From contig JAEXZL010000102.1 of NCBI GenBank assembly GCA_023451395.1, forward strand, positions 1 through 5,893: a stretch of 5,893 nt of DNA. The letters run 5' to 3'. The notes below the pieces were generated by a model. It was not told the DNA's origin, did no database searches, and worked only from the letters and a program-made list of their open reading frames with translations. Source of the stretch: Bacillota bacterium (GTDB taxonomy: Bacteria; Bacillota; Clostridia; Clostridiales; Clostridiaceae). A program made the position numbers and the translations under genes. How positions within the stretch are numbered: the first letter of the stretch is position 1; every line of letters starts with the position of its first letter. Positions 5,822 through 5,893 of this stretch are shown piece after piece.

Positions 5822-5893
5822 CTAACCCATCTGAATATTCATAGGGGGCATCATCTGACCCATAGGAGCATTCATAGGAGGCATCATCTGACC
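5762..5893 (-). repeat. Four 33-bp tandem coding repeats (GQMMPPMNAPM unit)
   Basis: Read on the minus strand, units of 11 codons run at 5893-5861, 5860-5828, 5827-5795 and 5794-5762. They encode GQMMPPMNAPM, GQMMPPMNIQM, G-stop-MMPPMNAPR and GQMMPPMDNNM. Nucleotide identity between units is high, especially units 1 and 3, so the array probably arose by recent tandem duplication. It continues past the window edge. A degenerate remnant (VPMMPM) follows the last unit. Confidence 0.9.

Noticed and set aside
5822..5824. TAG read as pyrrolysine or as a reassigned codon
   Set aside because: The other repeats have ordinary CAG at this position, no pyl genes are in view, and a point mutation is simpler. 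The window has too few stop codons to test reassignment.
5762..5893. Regular repeats considered as a CRISPR array
   Set aside because: Units are contiguous multiples of three, code in one frame and have no unique spacers.

Overview
The window looks like chromosomal DNA of a low-GC Firmicute, most likely a Clostridium-type anaerobe. Evidence: strongly AT-rich intergenic DNA, AGA/AGG and ATA codon preference in most genes, strong GGAGG-type ribosome binding sites, factor-independent terminators, and a tRNA-sensing T-box leader in front of asparaginyl-tRNA synthetase. All complete genes end in TAA.

Layout. (1) 1-605, minus: undecaprenyl-diphosphatase (uppP), C-terminus cut by the window edge; its best-placed start codon reads ACG. 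(2) 606-870: divergent promoter region. (3) 871-1947, plus: M24-family Xaa-Pro-type metallopeptidase, then a hairpin (1975-2010) shared with the convergent unit. (4) 3133-2059, minus: a two-gene operon of an ArsR-type repressor followed by a TM1586-like nitroreductase. The promoter carries an imperfect palindrome over its -10 box, and arsR has codon usage unlike its neighbours. (5) 4731-3340, minus: asnS, with a strong terminator at 3245-3289 and a T-box riboswitch at about 4782-5040 whose specifier reads AAC (Asn). (6) 5201-5407, plus: a 68-residue charged orphan protein ending at a strong hairpin terminator. (7) 5453-5893, minus: a Met/Pro-, Asp- and His/Lys-rich low-complexity protein with 33-bp coding repeats that run off the window edge; one repeat carries an in-frame TAG where the other three have CAG.

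How the genes work together. These are mostly independent single-gene units: lipid carrier recycling (uppP), peptide turnover (M24), tRNA charging under tRNA-Asn feedback (asnS), and a small sensor/flavoenzyme operon. I see no phage, CRISPR, insertion sequence, toxin-antitoxin or defence system, and no clearly new multi-gene system. The points most worth a second look are the amber codon in the Met/His-rich repeat gene, the apparent ACG start of uppP, the atypical arsR-nitroreductase unit, and a hairpin with an embedded ribosome binding site at 5086-5109.
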